From assembly GCA_002914805.1 (NCBI GenBank), contig JXTB01000722.1, forward strand, positions 73,402 through 137,401: a stretch of 64,000 nucleotides of DNA. The letters are read 5' to 3'. Of this stretch, positions 10,580 to 21,283 are shown piece after piece. This DNA is from Parasponia andersonii. Taxonomy: Eukaryota > Streptophyta > Magnoliopsida > Rosales > Cannabaceae. Position 1 is the first letter of the stretch; every line of letters starts with the position of its first letter. The position numbers were made by a program, and so were the translations under genes. Under the pieces are notes generated by a model. It was not told where the DNA came from and did no database searches. It saw nothing but the letters and a program-made list of their open reading frames with translations.

Positions 10580-13500
10580 AAGGATCTACACTATTGAAAC
10601 TTGTCAATATTGATTGATTTGGTTAAAGCATTTGTTAGGTTCTCCTTTGTATGAATCTTCTTCATATCCACACTTCCATCTTCTACTACTTCTCGAACAA
10701 AGTGATATTGAACGTCAATGTGCTTTGTCCTGGAATGAAAGGCTGGATTCCTTACAATGTGTAAGGCACTCTGACTGTCACAAAATAAAGGAATCTTTTC
10801 TTGTTTATGCCCGAGCTCCTCTAATAACCTTTGAATCCAAGTAGCCTCTTTACAAGCTTATGTAGCCGCCATGTATTCTGCTTCTATTGTAGATAAAGCC
10901 ACAACAGTTTGTAGTTTCGAAACCCAGCTTATAGCTCATTCTGTAAGAGTAAACACATAGCCTGTAGTAGATTTTCGTTTGTTAAGATTACCCGTAAAAT
11001 CTGAATCAACATATCCTTTGACAGTAAATTGTGATCTTCCGTAACATAATGCAACATCTAAGGTTCCTTTGATGTATCTTAGAATTCTCTTCACAGCATT
11101 CCAATGCTCTCTACCAGGATTCATCATATATCGACTAACTACTCCTACTTGTGCAATGTCTGGTCTTGTACATATCATAATGAACATTAGACTTCCCACT
11201 ACTGATGCATACAATACTCGAGATATCTCCATCCTTTCTGCTTCATTGCTAGGACATATCCCGGAGGATAACTTGAAGTTAACAGGAAATGGGGTAGAAA
11301 TTGACTTACAATCTTGCATATTGAAGCGGCTCAAGATTTTCTTCAAATAATTCTTCTGAGAAAACCGAATCTTCCTATTACCTCTGTCTCAATGAATTTG
11401 CATCCCTAGAATCTTGTTTGTTGGTCCCAAGTCCTTCATATAAAATTCCCTAGCTAACTGTGCCGTCAATTCTTGGATTCTACCTTTGTTGAGGCTCGCT
11501 ATCAATATGTCATCCACGTACAATAATAAGATAATGAAGTCACTATCTTCATCAAACCTCCTGAAGTATGTGCAGTGGTTTGAACTGAGTCTGTTGTACC
11601 CAAGGCTTATGATGAAGGAATCAAATCTCTTATACCAACACCTTGGCGCCTGTTTGAGATTGTATAGAGATTTGTTCAACCTGCAAACTAAGTTCTCCTT
11701 GCCTGTTTTAGCAAAACCTTCTGGTTGGAGCATATAAATCTCTACTTCAAGTTCTCCACGAAGAAAAGCAATTTTCACATCTAGCTGCTCTAGATGTAGG
11801 TCAAACGTAGCACACATCGCCAGAACTATTCTAACTATTGTCAGTCGAACTACAGGTGAAAATATTTTATTGAAATCAATACGTTCTTTCTGAGTATATC
11901 CTTTTACCACCAATCTCGCACGATACCGCTCCATTTGATCATTACTATCACGCTTGATCTTGTAGACATATTTGTTGCCTTGCCTTCCTTCTTTGTGGTA
12001 GCGAAACAAGATCCTATGTCTTGTTCTTGTGAAGGGCTTCAATCTCTTCTTACATTACTGTCATCCATAGGGATACATCCGGACTTTTGGTAGCCTCATA
12101 GAAAGTTATTGGCTCTCCATCCTCTATTAGAAGACAGTATGCAATATTGCTCTCAATGATATAATCCGAGTGCCATGCCGGTGTTCTTCTCTCATGAGTT
12201 GACCGACGAATTTCAGAAGCCTCTTCCTCGACTGATTCTTCTACTTCGCGCTCTGGTGCTACTTCAGAAGAATCTGAATCTTCAGTATTCTTTTCTACCT
12301 GAACTGTAGTAGTTTCTGGTCTGCTATCGTCTCCCTTCTCTTGTAGTATATTCTCTACAAATATCACATCTTTGCTGATGACAACCTTATGGGCAGTGGG
12401 ATCCCATAAGCGATATCTCTTGATTCCATCAGCATATCCCAAGAGTACACACCTTCTGGACTTTGAATCCAGTTTTGTGATTTCTTGAGCGTTGTACATC
12501 ACGTACACAGGACATCCAAACATATGTAAGCGAGAATAATCAACTAGCTTACCAGTCTACATCTCCATCAGTGTCTTCAGATCAATCACTGTTGATGGAG
12601 ATCGATTGATCACATAACAGGTGATTTTGATTGCTTTTGCCCAGATTGTCTTGGGTAGACCTGCAGCTTTCAACATTGCCCTTGTTCTTTCCAACAAGGT
12701 TCTGTTCATCCGCTCTGCCACTCTATTTTGTTGAGGAGTGTACGCCACTGTGAACTGCCTCTTGATATCTTCTTGTTGGCAGAAGTTATCAAATTTATCG
12801 CTTATATATTCTCCTCCATTGTCCGTCCTTAAACACTTGATCTTTTCTCCAGATTCAAGCTCTATCTGTGCTGTGAATATTTTGAAGACTGAAAACACAT
12901 CTGCCTTCCTCTTGATAGGATACACCTAATATCTCCTGGAGTGATCATCAATAAAAGATACAAAGTATCTAGTTCCTCCTAGGGACATTACCAGTGCTTG
13001 CTAAACATCAGAGTGAACCAAGTCTAGAACTTTTTTGCTTCTAGAACTGGATGTGCTAAACTTTAATCTATGCTGCTTGCTTGTGACACAATACTCACAA
13101 AAGGGTAAAGATACCTTTGTGAGACCAGGAAGTAATCTCTGTTTAGAGAAAATCTTCAAGCCTCGTTCTGACATATGGCCAAGCTTACGATGCCAACACT
13201 CTTCTTGAGTTGCCAACACTCCCTTTTAACGTGCGCTTTCTTGCCACAGTGATAACACTTGACATTCTTCTTACTTCTTGGCTTTGATCTACAATGACTC
13301 TGACTCCCACTGGTTCCACGTTCCGTTGATCTCCCTCTTATTGTCAAAGCCTCTACTTACTGTGAACTTGCTAATCTGTCTTCCTTGTTCTTATGCCAAT
13401 TTTCTTCTTCGAGAACAGCAGCTGTAAGATCATTGAAAACTAGAGTTGTAGCATTGCTGGTCACATTTATGATGAGTTAATCATACGAATCAGGTAGACT

Positions 13501-13936
13501 CTGAAGTAAGATTTCTGCACATTCATTATCCTCTATTTTGTGCTCCATTGTTGTGAGCTGTGAGAATAGAGTGTTGAGTGTATTGATGTGGTCGGTCACC
13601 ATTGTTAATTCGTCATCTGAAGGGTATAAAGCCTTCTTTTCAAGAAAATTTTGTTGAGATGCGATTTGGCCTGATACAACTTTGTCAGTGTATCTCATAT
13701 CTCTTTCGCTGACTTCTTCTCCTCAATACTTGACAAGACTCTATCTGCTAGCACCAGATGTAAGTTAGCAACAACATTGCTATCCATCTCGTCCCACCTT
13801 TTAACATCAGTAATCTCAGTAGGCCTTTCCCCAATTGTTGTTAGGCAATTATCTTTTCTCAAGATTGCCTTTATATTTATTTTCTACAAAGAGAAATTGC
13901 TCCCATTAAACTTCTCAATATCGAATTTTGCTGCCA
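10580..13936 (-). pseudogene. Copia-1 gag-pol polyprotein, broken
   Basis: Order on the minus strand: gag from the ATG at 13936 (MAAKFDIEKFNGSNF), with stops where Trp is expected (LW to L*, EIW to EI*). Next is a CCHC zinc knuckle CYHCGKKAHVKREC (about 13220-13262). The integrase zinc-binding start WHRKLGHMSERGLK and core follow (12050-13200). Then comes reverse transcriptase with YVDD (11389-12042), and RNase H to the TKHIDVQYHF segment (about 10640-11346). The aspartic protease is absent: the knuckle runs directly into the integrase segment near 13190-13215, whereas Copia-2 has about 550 bases more there. The reading frame is split into at least six pieces. Confidence 0.9.
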
Positions 13937-13960
13937 TTTTTGTTCAGTTACCGCCGTTTC

Positions 13961-14050
13961 ACTATATGTGAACAGTACCATATACGTGAATAGTACCACA
14001 TACGTGAACAGTGTCGTATACGTGAATAGTCGTATATGTGAACAGTACTC
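13961..14050 (-). repeat. Short tandem repeats in the Copia-1 leader
   Basis: Five units of roughly 16-18 bases with the core (a/g)tgaa(c/t)agt(a/g) and 'tatacgtgaa' lie between the primer binding site and gag. The same array, with other substitutions, is present in Copia-2 (51277-51361). Confidence 0.75.
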
Positions 14051-14072
14051 CAACTAATGGCTCTGATACCAC

Positions 14073-14640
14073 TGTTAGGAGATCGGCTTTGCAGAAGCGA
14101 TAACACAGCTAAAATATGAGTTGAGAAAATTTGGGTAAAATGAAAAAAAAAAAAAATAAGGCACACAAAAGAATTAACGTGGTTCACCCAATTTAGGTTA
14201 CGTCCACGGATAAGGCTGTGAAGAATTTTACTATGAAAAGGAGATTACAACTCACTTCTCTCTAAATACAAGGAGAGAACAAATGAACCTCTCCCTCTCT
14301 TGAAATAGAAGAAAATACTCTCTCTAAACAATTTAGGAGAAAACAAGTACGATACTAAGAGGAATTCCTAGACTTGAGTTCTCTCTTAGAAAAGAAGAGG
14401 ATTTAGAATGAGATACAAAATAAGTGATGAAGCCCTCCGTATTTATAGAACTTGAAAGGTAGTGTGAACACCGTCTTTTACTATTGCCATTACAGTTGCT
14501 CTTTTCACTATTGCTATTGCAGTTGCTCTTTTTACTATTGTTATTGCAGCTGCCCTTTTTACTATTCCTATTGCGGCTGCTTTTTTTCACTGTTCCTATT
14601 GCGGCTAGTTGGTGAGCTGTAATTGTTGATTTGTTCAACA
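14073..14640 (-). repeat. Copia-1 5' LTR
   Basis: The 568-base copy has the same ends as the 3' LTR. It is longer partly because of a segment 'ctcttgaaatagaagaaaata' near 14297 that is absent from the 3' LTR. The primer binding site follows its U5 end on the minus strand. Confidence 0.93.
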
Positions 14641-14959
14641 CAAAAAGCTAAGGGAGAAAAAATAATGCCATCCATACCAACTCATCGCTGTAATTTATGC
14701 TAAACTGCTAACTTAAAGACTTTTATTAAGAATATGAGAATCATCTTAGACAGAGCTTATAAGATAACATTAAAGTAAACACTTAAAAGTAAACCATGTA
14801 AGGCTCTCTGAAAGGCTTTCGAACTACTAAGAACAAATAAAACTACTTAAATATGAAATAATGTGATCAGCAACAAACGAAACTAGTATATCCAATTTTC
14901 ATGGAAGCAGTAGAAAGCTCATAAAAAAGGACACAAGCAAATGAAGTCCAAACACATAC

Positions 14960-15068
14960 CTAACCTCTCCAGTAAAAGCACCACCCTTGCGAACCCAACA
15001 GTTTTATGCAGTAACCTAAAAATCAGACTGCAACAGACTCTTCACCAAAGAAAGAAACACAACCGCCA
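14960..15068 (-). pseudogene. TPI pseudogene, exon 3 with two stops
   Basis: On the minus strand one frame reads VVFLSLVKSLLQSDF, stop, VTA, stop, then NCWVRKGGAFTGEV, and ends with the split serine codon AG before a GTATG donor. This is the conserved plant TPI segment that normally has H/Q and Q at the two stop positions (CAG to TAG, CAA to TAA). The left part of the exon is degraded, so the upper boundary is approximate. Confidence 0.88.
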
Positions 15069-15177
15069 TTAATCAAGTGAACCCATATATTCAATCACAT
15101 AAGAAATTCAAAATACTCGTATAACAAGCAAAATGTTACACATATCATAAATGAGAACAGGCTCATCGATACTTATC

Positions 15178-15199
15178 CACAACATCTTCAGATAGGACT
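15178..15199 (-). pseudogene. TPI pseudogene, 3' end of exon 2
   Basis: On the minus strand the short piece reads V-L-S-E-D-V-V-(D/E), the end of TPI exon 2, with a spoiled donor (GGATAAGTA). It is cut on the right exactly where the Gypsy-A LTR starts (TGATGCAAATC at 15200). The remainder of the exon should be beyond the other end of Gypsy-A, where 'gaaacccaagt' is seen near 24456-24466 on the minus strand. Confidence 0.65.
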
Positions 15200-15256
15200 T
15201 GATGCAAATCCGGGCACGGTTACAAATGAGCCAATTCAAGTTCTAATTAGACCGAT

Positions 15257-16424
15257 ACTTATTTTCTGCAACATATGAGAACAAATGTGATATTTAGTTT
15301 TCTTGAACATATGTGATGGTCTGTGATGGTATGATATACATGTATATACTGTATTGCTCTGGGAATTTTTCTAAGTGCAGGTTATTTTGGGTATATCAAA
15401 AATAGGGTTGTTGTGCTGCTCGTTTTTCCATAAACACCTAATATAAAAGTACGATTATTTTCACACTTCAGTTTTGTATTGCACGTATCATAAGATCATA
15501 CATGAGTATCATGTTAGCATCGTGGGATTACAGTGTGGCGCTGCATGCTCCACTATCGGTGTAGAGTCCATAAACTTGCGCAGGGTTTTGTTACTTTTGA
15601 TTACCTCCCCATTTGACAGGCGTAGGCAATTCGGTTGCCCCTCCAGATTTGGTAGGCGACACTTGGGTGTCCCCCCTCAGTATGGGCTTAGGTGCTAGGC
15701 AGGCTGTTAGGTACACTTAGTACCATCATCCTGGGTTTCCACAGATGAAAGGATGTGAGCTCATGGGTATGGGTTGATTTGTGTCATATGCATCTGAATT
15801 GAATGGTTTTGATTATACTGATTTATTTATACATATACGTGACGATTTCTGGTTTTGGATTATCATATATGTATGTATTGGATTTAAACTAACCATACAG
15901 GAGCTTTCCATCACCAAAATATTTTCGATCGAGGTAATTATTTTTCTTACTGGGCATTTTATGCTCATTCCTTTCCTCTCTTCCTCGGATGGTATCCAGT
16001 GCGATTTTGGAGATCAAGAGGAGTAAGAGGCCATTAGGATTATAGTTCGTTATCTTGGTAATACTTGAAGCGTGATGTTGTGGTATTTAGATTGTTTGAG
16101 TTTTATTTTAGCATTGAACCAAGATTACTACTTTCTATTTTTATCTGCGAATTCATGTATACCATTCTGATGTCTATTCTAACGTGGATGATGATGATGC
16201 TTGAACATATATTTGATTTACGTTCTTTTAGCTATTTATTTGATCTATGTTTGATGGTGTATATGAACTGTAGGAGAGGTTCACGGGATAGAATTCCAAA
16301 TATTTTATCTAAAATGGACTGTTTTATAAAACTATAACTTTTAGACGTTTTCAAATAAATCAAGGAATTTCTCATCCTTGTGAAATTCTCCTTCTGCCAC
16401 TAGCCTAGGTTTTGGGTTGTGATA
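15257..16424 (-). mobile_element. Gypsy-C-family LTR fragment inside Gypsy-A
   Basis: Read in reverse complement, this segment follows the Gypsy-C LTR at 44864-46050, including the parts around 45480-45840. It ends at 16424 with gggttgtgata, the counterpart of the LTR start TGTCACGACCC. The other part of the LTR (equivalent to 46050-47052) is missing. Relative to Gypsy-C it lies in the opposite orientation. Small open frames here are incidental. Confidence 0.85.
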
Positions 16425-16614
16425 GGGCAGCTTTAAATTATCCTACTTATGATAAGGAGATGTACGCTTTGGTGAGGGCTTTGGAAAATTGGCAGTATTA
16501 TCTATGGCCTAAGGAATTTGTGATTCACACTGATTATGAATCCTTGAAGCATTTAAAGGGACAGCAAAAATTGAACAAACGCCATGCAAAGTGGGTAGAA
16601 TTTATTGAAACATT
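16425..16614 (+). pseudogene. Gypsy-A RNase H, left half
   Basis: The frame reads [19 protein letters not shown], then [10 protein letters not shown] and WVEFIETF, the RNase H region of CRM-type Gypsy elements. The next residues (PYVINYMQGKENVMADALSR) are found at 22127 onward, past Gypsy-B. The conserved Asp of HTD is present. Confidence 0.9.
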
Positions 16615-17442
16615 TGATGCAAATCTATGCATGGTTACAAAGCAGCCAATTCAAGTTCCACTTAGACTGGTTAGAAGAGCTCGAACTAAAAGATTCAAAT
16701 AGTCTCTTAATGGGCTGATTCAAAGCATTTGGACTGAGACAAATTCTTGGAGGCCCAAGATCGTGGTCTACAAGGTTGGATTTTCATGATTCAAGCTTTG
16801 GAATAATCTAGAAAAGACTCTCAAAATAGGATTGCTCAAGGGTGCGTGAATTAAAGCTTAGTTTCCTGATTTTGGTGACTTACCCGAATTTGACACAGCA
16901 AGGAGAATAGGTTGCTGCAACTAACTAAATTACGTTTCTTATTTAGTTATTATTAGTTTCATTGTTGAGTTGTAAGACTTGCATGCCAATTAAGATACTT
17001 TCCTTTTTTATTGATGAGTAGGCGTTTGTTTTAGGGTAAGTGTAGGAGTTCAATTTTCAGAATTCTAATTAGGATATTTTAGTTTCCTTTTCTTGTTTTG
17101 GGAAGCTTCCTAGGGTCTTTTACAGCCAATTTTCGTGACTCTTATGTATATAAATAGCCATTAGCTTAATGAAAAGGCAGATTACAATTCATTAAAATTT
17201 GAGAGCAATTTCTCTTTGATTCTTTGAGAACTTATTCGAACTTATCAGATTTCTCTGTGGCGTTCATTCCTTAACTTATCAATCGAGTTCTTCATCCTTG
17301 ATTGTGGCATCTTCCTTTCTACCAAGGTTCACATCTCTTTATAGGTGTTGGATTGAGGTTTTCCATCCGAATTTGATTGTAGAACGGTCCTAGGCATCCT
17401 TCTTGTATCGGGTTTCGTAACAAGTTGGCGGGGTTCGTATTA
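16615..17442 (+). repeat. Gypsy-B 5' LTR
   Basis: The repeat starts TGATGCAAATC and ends ggttcgtatta, with the final CA decayed to TA. A TATA box tatataaatag lies at about 17147-17157. The first 90 bases encode the basic tail of the polyprotein ([10 protein letters not shown]), as in the 3' LTR. Confidence 0.92.
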
Positions 17443-18324
17443 TTTGGTATCAAGAGCCGGATTCTAGTCTCAAGTTTAATCTATCCTTTTTCTTTTCTTT
17501 CTAGTCAAAACCAGTCTATATTCTTTCTTCTTTTTTTCATCTAAATCATTCAAAAAAAAAAACGTAAACTTGATTTGTTCTAGTCGTAGCCAATTCAGAT
17601 TCCTTGTTTGGTTTTGAATCCGAAATCTGTTCTTTGTAATTTTTTTCAGTTAGCCTTTGTGTTTTCCGTTATTATTTTTGTTCTCAATTTAAAAAAAAAA
17701 AGGAGAATCCCGAAATCAAAAAAAAAAAAGAGAAGAGAAGAATCGAGAAAGTTCTGGCCGAATTAGAGAATTTTGAATGTGCTTCAGTAAAATGGCCATA
17801 ACTTTTGATCTAGTTATCGAAACAACACATATTATATATCAAATCGAAGCTTATTCTGAGCTCTACGATTCTGAATGACTATGTTATATTCACCCTAGTT
17901 TTCGAGCCCAAAATCTATCATTTTCATCACTTTTCGAGCCTTCGAAGTTTTGTGTACGGTTTTTTCTCTTGTTTCTTTGTTTCGTGTAGTCTTTCAAAGT
18001 TTAGTTTCTGACTTTGAACCTAGGATTTCTTTTTCTTGAATTTTCAATTTCCTAAAACTTTTATTATATATTACTTCATTAAATTCAAATCTGGTCAGTG
18101 TGAATTGTTGCAAAGAAATTCTGCTAGTTGTTTGAATTAGTTTGATAAGAACTTTTGAGAAATTACCAGTGGAAAAAGGCAAGAGTGATGAGCATATAAG
18201 AGGATAAAAGCCAATTTGATTAAGAGTGAGACACGAGTGAACTTGAGTGATTCATTATTCGAGTGAAACACGTGAGAGAGAGTGTATGAGGTCCTTTTTT
18301 TTCTAACTTTGTTTTGCAGCAAAC

Positions 18325-20576
18325 ATGTCAGACAAGAAGGATAAAAACACCTCTAGAGAAACATCTGGAGTGGGTGATCCGAAGCTTCTTATGGAAGCCT
18401 TAATTGGCGAGATGAGGAGAGGGATGAGGGCGAAGATAGAGTAAGTATATGAGTGAATGGACAGAATAGAGAACGCACATGTGGAACAACCATAGATCGC
18501 TCCTAATGTGCGTAGAAGAGAGAGATTCCAGCCTAGAGAGAGATTTCAACCTAGAGAAGTGAGGGTTGAAGATGAAGAATACTATGGGGATACTTTTGGT
18601 GATGAAGATGATCGAGATTCGATTGTCGGCAATAGGAGACATGGTGGACAGTTTAGAGGAGCTAGGAATCGAGAAGATAATTCGTTGGGTAGCATTAAGA
18701 TGAAGATTCCGTCGTTTCAAGGAAAAAACGATCCATAAGCTTACCTTGAGTGGGAGAAAAAGGTTGATTTAGTATTCGATTGCCACAATTACTCTGAGAT
18801 TAAGAAGGTAAAGCTAGCTGCCATTGAATTTTCCGATTATGCAATTGTATGGTGGGATCAGTTAGTAATGAATAGGAGAAGAAATAGGGAGCGTCCAATA
18901 GAGACGTGGGAGGAGATGAAAACAGTGATGAGAAAGAGGTTTGTTCCAAGCTACTATTACCGGGAATTGTATAACAAATTGCAAAGTCTAAGGTAAGGTA
19001 ACCGGAGTGTAGAGGAATATTATAAAGAGATGGAGGTTGCTATGATTCGAGCAAATGTAGAGAAGGACCGTGAGGCTACAATGTCCAGATTCTTGGTTGG
19101 TTTAAATCGAGAAATTGCTAATGTGGTAGAATTGCAACATTACGTGGAGTTGGAAGATATGGTCCACATGGCTATAAAAATTGAGAACTAACTCAAGAAG
19201 AGGGGTAGTACACGTCCAAGCTAAAGTCCAAGTACATCCGCTTGGAAATCGAATCAATGGAAGAAAGATGAGAGGTAACCTACGTTCAAACCCAAAACTG
19301 AGCAAAAGCAAGAAGTGACTAGCCATGGAAGTCAAAGTAAATCCGATTCTTCTACTTCTAGGAATCGTGATATCAAGTGTTTTAAATGTCAAGGTAGGGG
19401 TCACATAGCTAGTCAATGTCCAAACAAAAGAGTTATGGTGTTACGAGATGACGGTGAGATTGAAACCGAAGATGAAGATGACACNAAGGTAACCGGAGTG
19501 TAGAGGAATATTATAAAGAGATGGAGGTTGCTATGATTCGAGCAAATGTAGAGAAGGACCGTGAGGCTACAATGTCCAGATTCTTGGTTGGTTTAAATCG
19601 AGAAATTGCTAATGTGGTAGAATTGCAACATTACGTGGAGTTGGAAGATATGGTCCACATGGCTATAAAAATTGAGAACTAACTCAAGAAGAGGGGTAGT
19701 ACACGTCCAAGCTAAAGTCCAAGTACATCCGCTTGGAAATCGAATCAATGGAAGAAAGATGAGAGGTAACCTACGTTCAAACCCAAAACTGAGCAAAAGC
19801 AAGAAGTGACTAGCCATGGAAGTCAAAGTAAATCCGATTCTTCTACTTCTAGGAATCGTGATATCAAGTGTTTTAAATGTCAAGGTAGGGGTCACATAGC
19901 TAGTCAATGTCCAAACAAAAGAGTTATGGTGTTACGAGATGACGGTGAGATTGAAACCGAAGATGAAGATGACACCGATCCTATGCCACCATTGGAGGAT
20001 GCCAATGAAGAGGAATACCCTGCCCAAGGTGATTTGTTGGTGGCGAGGAGAGCTCTTAGTGCGCAAGCTAAAGACGAAGAAGAGGTGCAACGAGAAAACA
20101 TCTTTCATACTAGGTGCCACGTTCAAAACAAGGTATGTAGTATGATTATTGATGGTGGTAGTTGTACTAATGTTGCTAGCACTACTATGGTGGAGAAATT
20201 AGGGTTGCCAACCATGAAGCATCCCCGGCCTTACAAGTTGCAATGGCTGAACGATAGTGGTGAACTGAAGGTAAAGAAACAAGTGTTAGTTTCTTTTCGT
20301 ATCGGGAAGTATGAAGATGAAGTCTTGTGCGATGTGGTTCCGATGCAAGCTGGACACTTATTACTGGGTCAACCATGGCAATTTGATAGGCGAGTTAAAC
20401 ATAATGGCTTCACCAATAAGTACTCGTTTGTACTTAATCAAAGGACAATCACTCTAGTTCCTTTGACACCAAAAGAAGTTCATGAAGATCAAGTGAGGTT
20501 TCAAAAAGAGACTGATCAAAAAGAAAGAGTGAAAAAGAGAGAGAGGCCAAAGAAAAAAAGAGAAAAAAGACAATAA
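18325..20576 (+). pseudogene. Gypsy-B gag and aspartic protease, broken
   Basis: The gag starts at ATG 18325 (MSDKKDKNTSRET). It holds the retrotransposon gag domain (AYLEWEKKVDLVFD at about 18738, later FLVGLNREIA) and a CCHC knuckle CFKCQGRGHIASQC (about 19869-19910). The protease follows, with IDGGSCTNVAS (about 20146-20178) and LLLGQPWQFDR. At least eight in-frame stops interrupt gag, many at positions where CAA or CAG is expected. A 490-base stretch is repeated exactly around a single N. The type of protease motif is that of CRM and related chromoviruses. Confidence 0.9.
18995..19975 (+). repeat. Exact 490-base duplication separated by one N
   Basis: Bases 18995-19484 and 19486-19975 appear identical, with one N (19485) between them. 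The duplicated part covers the end of gag and the zinc knuckle. An old, stop-ridden element with a perfect duplication at an N points to two overlapping contig ends that were not merged. Confidence 0.9.
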
Positions 20577-20671
20577 CAGATTCGGCCATTGAGAGAAAAA
20601 CAGAGAGAAAACAAAATAATTTTTATGCAAAAGCCAAAGAAATTAAGAGAGCAATATTTTCAAACCAGTCG

Positions 20672-21283
20672 ATGATTTTATTCTTGTACAAGGAGGCATT
20701 TTTAAACACTAACGATCTTGACCCTGTTTTGCATAGTTCTGTTGTTTCTCTCTTGCAGGAATTTGGTAATATTTTCCCCAAGAAAATTCCTAGTGGATTA
20801 CCACGAATCCAAAGAATTGAGTATCGAAGTCACTTCGTGCACAATGCCATCATTCCAGTCATCCAGCCTATAGGAGTAACCCCGAGGAGACAAAGGAACT
20901 ACAAAGATAGGTTGATGAATAAAAGATTCATGCTATCCGAGAATGGCCAAGTACAATGAGTGTAAGTTTAGGTATTGGCATAGTTCTTATGCAAGAAGGA
21001 TGACCAATACATATTTTACCGAGAAACTAAATTGGGCTGCTTCAAACTACCCTACTTATGATAAAGAAATATATGTATTAGTTCAAGCTTTGAAAACATG
21101 GCAACATTACGTTTGGGAGTTCGTGATTCATACTGATCATGAGTCGTTGAAGCTCCTTAAAGGTCAATACAAGTTGAATAAGAGACTTGCACGATGGGTG
21201 GAATTTATTGAGACGTTTCCATATGTCATCCGATATAAACAAGGCGAAGATTTGAAGACAAATCCTTTTCAAGAGGAGGGGAA
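20672..21283 (+). pseudogene. Gypsy-B pol remnant: RT start joined to RNase H, no integrase
   Basis: The frame at 20672-20940 carries the start of reverse transcriptase (FGNIFPKKIPSGLPRIQRIE, then [14 protein letters not shown]). It then passes into the RNase H region ([57 protein letters not shown]). The RT catalytic core, with the expected YxDD box, is missing near 20940-20970. After YKQGE the sequence jumps to [12 protein letters not shown], which in Gypsy-A (23421-23458) is the end of pol. All of integrase is therefore deleted. Confidence 0.88.

Larger units (their letters stand above)
9932..14640 (-). mobile_element. Copia-1: Tork/Tnt1-like LTR retrotransposon, defective
   Basis: This is an LTR element with TG...CA ends, a primer binding site complementary to initiator tRNA-Met (14059-14071), a purine tract (10473-10483, AAGTGGGAGAA on the minus strand) and a Copia gene order on the minus strand. 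The target-site flanks (gaatt on the left, caaaa on the right) do not match. The ends may therefore have been changed by deletion, or the element may be a recombinant. It lies in the TPI pseudogene, downstream of exon 3. It belongs to the same family as Copia-2 (38368-51921). It lacks the protease segment and has many stops, so it is not autonomous. Confidence 0.93.

Noticed and set aside
14059-14071. tRNA-like words (ggctctgatacca and relatives at 51373 and 44841)
   Set aside because: They are primer binding sites complementary to the tRNA-Met 3' end, not tRNA genes; no cloverleaf surrounds them.
14641-14700. A degraded TPI exon 4 (AEMLVNL...) next to Copia-1
   Set aside because: After an acceptor-like 'aattacag' there is a loose similarity (gatgagttggtatggatggc), but too many differences to claim it without an alignment.
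18995-19975. Biological gag duplication in Gypsy-B
   Set aside because: Copies appear identical and are joined by a single N, so an unmerged contig overlap is the simpler explanation.
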